From the IMG/VR virus record IMGVR_UViG_3300042691_031084, positions 1 through 38,232 of that record: a stretch of DNA of 38,232 nucleotides; one strand, given 5' to 3'. Below the pieces are notes generated by a model, which made no database searches, was not told where the DNA came from, and saw only the letters and a list, made by a program, of their open reading frames with translations. This document shows, piece after piece, positions 36,512 through 38,232 of the stretch. The stretch is from a virus. Positions within the stretch are counted from its first letter, which is position 1, and the number at the start of each line of letters is the position of its first letter. The translations under genes and the position numbers were made by a program.

Positions 36512-38232
36512 TCAGCGGCGCGAGCCATCAGAGCCAATGTCAACGGACCATGCGCCGAACCGCGCGTATCCGCCTGTCGTCACCCAATCAAACCGGAACC
36601 GAACCATGCGGGCATTGACCCGGAAATTGACCACTTCCTTCGTCGGCGTGAGCACGAAGGGGCCTGTCGTCTTGACCGTCGTCGCCTGCGGATAAATCTT
36701 GCTGTAGACCGTCATTTCGAGATTGCCGGTCTGGTCCTTGAAATCGGGGCGCATGCCCAAAACGGCGGTGAACGCCTCGCCATCGACCTGATCGAGCCAA
36801 CTCGTTTCGAGGTACGCCCCCAGAAGCGCGCCGTTGTCGTCGTTCCCGACTTCGTGCTGGTAGGCGAGGCTCTTGGCACCCGCGCGAGGCTCAAACAGAA
36901 CTGGCCTCGGCAGAACGTCGCCAGAGATGGCCGCCGTGCGATCCCAAAGCCCACCCGACCACGCGCCGGAAATCCAGTTGAACGTCGCATAACGCGAGCA
37001 TTCCGCAGGCGTCGGCGCCGTCACATCCCGGCTATCGGGCCAATGGAACCAGAACTCGGTCCACTCGTCATTTGCCCATGCAAAGGCTTTGAGCGACTGG
37101 TTCGCATCGAGATTGTCAAAAATGTCGCCCCGGATCGGGCATTCGATCTCTTCGACGGCGCCAAGCGAGGTCGCCCCGATGCCCCGGAAAATCCATAGTT
37201 TCTTCGTGCGCGATGCCCAGATCAGAAAGCCGGAGCACTCCGCATAGGAATGGCGGGACAGAAGCCCACAACCCTTCGCCAGCTTGTCGAACTTGAACGC
37301 GCCGCCGGGCTCGCCCAACCATGTGAGCACGCCGAACCCGGCGTCGCCCCAGACCGCGTCTTGCTGACGGGTGCTGGACCCGGCCATGATCCGGCCGCCG
37401 ATCTCGGTAGCTTCGACCTGCCCGGCCACGTTGTTGCTGTCTGGTATCCAAAGCCGGTTGTTGCCGACATCGCAGTTGCGGATGGCGGTAGGCGAATAGA
37501 GCCCGTCAACCTGCGTGCAGCCGAGTGCGATCACGACGCTCTTAGCCGAAACCGAAATGGCATCGATGCGCGCCGGAGCGGTCGGGATGAAATACGCCTT
37601 GTCGTACAGCCGATAGGTGAAGCTCTCCACCTTGCCGTCAAAGGACGCATCCGCCGCTAGCAGGAAATCCGATAGATCGGCGGGGGATCGGAAAATCCGG
37701 CGATAGGTGCCGTTCTTCGTGATGACCGCCGAGGCCGTGCTGACATCGATAGGCGCAGCAGGATCGCCCGCATTGGCCTGAAACTTGATCGAACCGGCCG
37801 TCCTGCCTGTGATGACGAACTCGACAACGCAGGTGCGCCCATCCAGACCTAGCTCGTCCGTCGATTGCGAGAGGTTGGACGCCACGCCCGCCGTCTTGAC
37901 CACGCCGCCAGCAGAGTAGGCCCAGCCCGTCCCGAGAGCCCAGCCATCGGCGTTGGTCGTGAACTCGCCGTTGAACGACAGCTCGTCATAGGTGGTTTCG
38001 GGTTGCCATTCGGCCAAGCCGTAGCCGGAGGGGTTCGCTTGCAGGTTTTCGCCAAGGTTGCCCATGGTCCAAACACGCAGCTCGTTTGACGCGGTCGCGC
38101 CGCCCCATGTCCCGGTGCTCCAAGTGCCGGCGCCCCAGCCCGTCAGATCGTTCGACACCAGCCCATCTGGCAGTTCGACCGACAGATCGACGTTACCGCC
38201 GCCATCCGTGACTGTGCTGGACGCATTCGACC
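36512..38232 (-). CDS. Tail/virion beta-rich protein, partial (cut by right edge)
   Basis: The frame stays open from 36512 to the window edge, at least 572 residues; a GTG at 38158 is a possible but unlikely internal start because sequence upstream (NVDLSVELPDG) continues in frame. W/G-rich repeats at the start (GWGAGTWSTGTWGG) and long beta-rich stretches (KSVVIALGCTQVDGLYSP, then KLWIFRGIGATSLGAVEEIE) suggest a beta-propeller-like tail or adaptor protein, like large tail proteins of podoviruses. It is the most upstream gene seen in the late operon. Confidence 0.68.
   Translation of the reverse strand, partial: SNASSTVTDGGGNVDLSVELPDGLVSNDLTGWGAGTWSTGTWGGATASNELRVWTMGNLGENLQANPSGYGLAEWQPETTYDELSFNGEFTTNADGWALGTGWAYSAGGVVKTAGVASNLSQSTDELGLDGRTCVVEFVITGRTAGSIKFQANAGDPAAPIDVSTASAVITKNGTYRRIFRSPADLSDFLLAADASFDGKVESFTYRLYDKAYFIPTAPARIDAISVSAKSVVIALGCTQVDGLYSPTAIRNCDVGNNRLWIPDSNNVAGQVEATEIGGRIMAGSSTRQQDAVWGDAGFGVLTWLGEPGGAFKFDKLAKGCGLLSRHSYAECSGFLIWASRTKKLWIFRGIGATSLGAVEEIECPIRGDIFDNLDANQSLKAFAWANDEWTEFWFHWPDSRDVTAPTPAECSRYATFNWISGAWSGGLWDRTAAISGDVLPRPVLFEPRAGAKSLAYQHEVGNDDNGALLGAYLETSWLDQVDGEAFTAVLGMRPDFKDQTGNLEMTVYSKIYPQATTVKTTGPFVLTPTKEVVNFRVNARMVRFRFDWVTTGGYARFGAWSVDIGSDGSRR

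Noticed and set aside
1-38232. CRISPR array, tRNA or rRNA genes.
   Set aside because: No regular repeat-spacer pattern, cloverleaf or rRNA-like sequence noticed by eye; a tRNA scan could not be run.

Overview
The window is a temperate bacteriophage genome segment, GC-rich and almost fully coding, with the gene content of a tailed, podovirus-like phage of an alphaproteobacterium, most likely Hyphomicrobiales. The host call is inferred from a GTA-type 3TM holin, a GapR-like protein, a domain-IV-only DnaA relative and many small phage families that I associate with that group. No rRNA, tRNA or CRISPR array was seen, and no stretch over 300 bases lacks a gene.

Layout. (1) 1-8409, minus strand: leftward early operon. 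In transcription order it holds a Cro-like regulator, a GapR-like protein, a T5orf172/GIY-YIG-like protein, two small ORFs, a DnaA domain IV protein, an HNH-AP2 endonuclease, a VRR-NUC nuclease, a SNF2 helicase, a DNA methyltransferase, a replication initiator with an origin-like element inside it, a possible helicase loader and small ORFs running off the left edge. (2) 8410-8944: immunity region. A short repressor gene lies between two operator clusters, giving five half-site-matched operators at exact 16-bp spacing. (3) 8945-17193, plus strand: rightward operon with small proteins, a predicted nucleotidyltransferase, an ERF annealing protein, HNH, a probable excisionase and a tyrosine integrase. 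(4) 17194-17674: terminator, hairpin and a divergent ribbon-helix-helix regulator with its own operators. (5) 17675-21749, plus strand: accessory operon of Cys-rich and coiled-coil small proteins. (6) 21753-38232, minus strand: late genes. Read right to left these are a tail/virion protein cut by the window edge, an S74-chaperone-like virion protein, a SleB+M15 virion protein, a large internal virion protein, small proteins, an M14 carboxypeptidase fused to a LamG-like domain, then lysis genes (secreted Cys protein, GH19 endolysin, 3TM holin, coiled-coil membrane protein) and a metallophosphoesterase. Plus-strand moron-like genes interrupt the late region at 28057-28419 and 31264-31962.

How it fits together. 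The two early operons diverge from the immunity region. The leftward replication operon and the late genes are on the same strand. Joined through a circular genome they would form one continuous leftward programme, whose missing part (terminase, portal, capsid) would lie outside both window edges. The integrase is internal and flanked by phage genes on both sides, so the sequence looks like the unintegrated (circular or permuted) phage form. Genes are packed with ATGA, TGATG, GTGA and TTGA overlaps, implying pervasive translational coupling.

The most notable points are the 16-bp-phased operator array, the mirror-symmetric GTCAC/GTGAC array with a G-quadruplex motif inside the initiator gene, the M14-LamG protein and the SleB+M15 protein in the virion region, a 52-bp duplicated gene junction, and a four-copy TCGAATAG repeat array.
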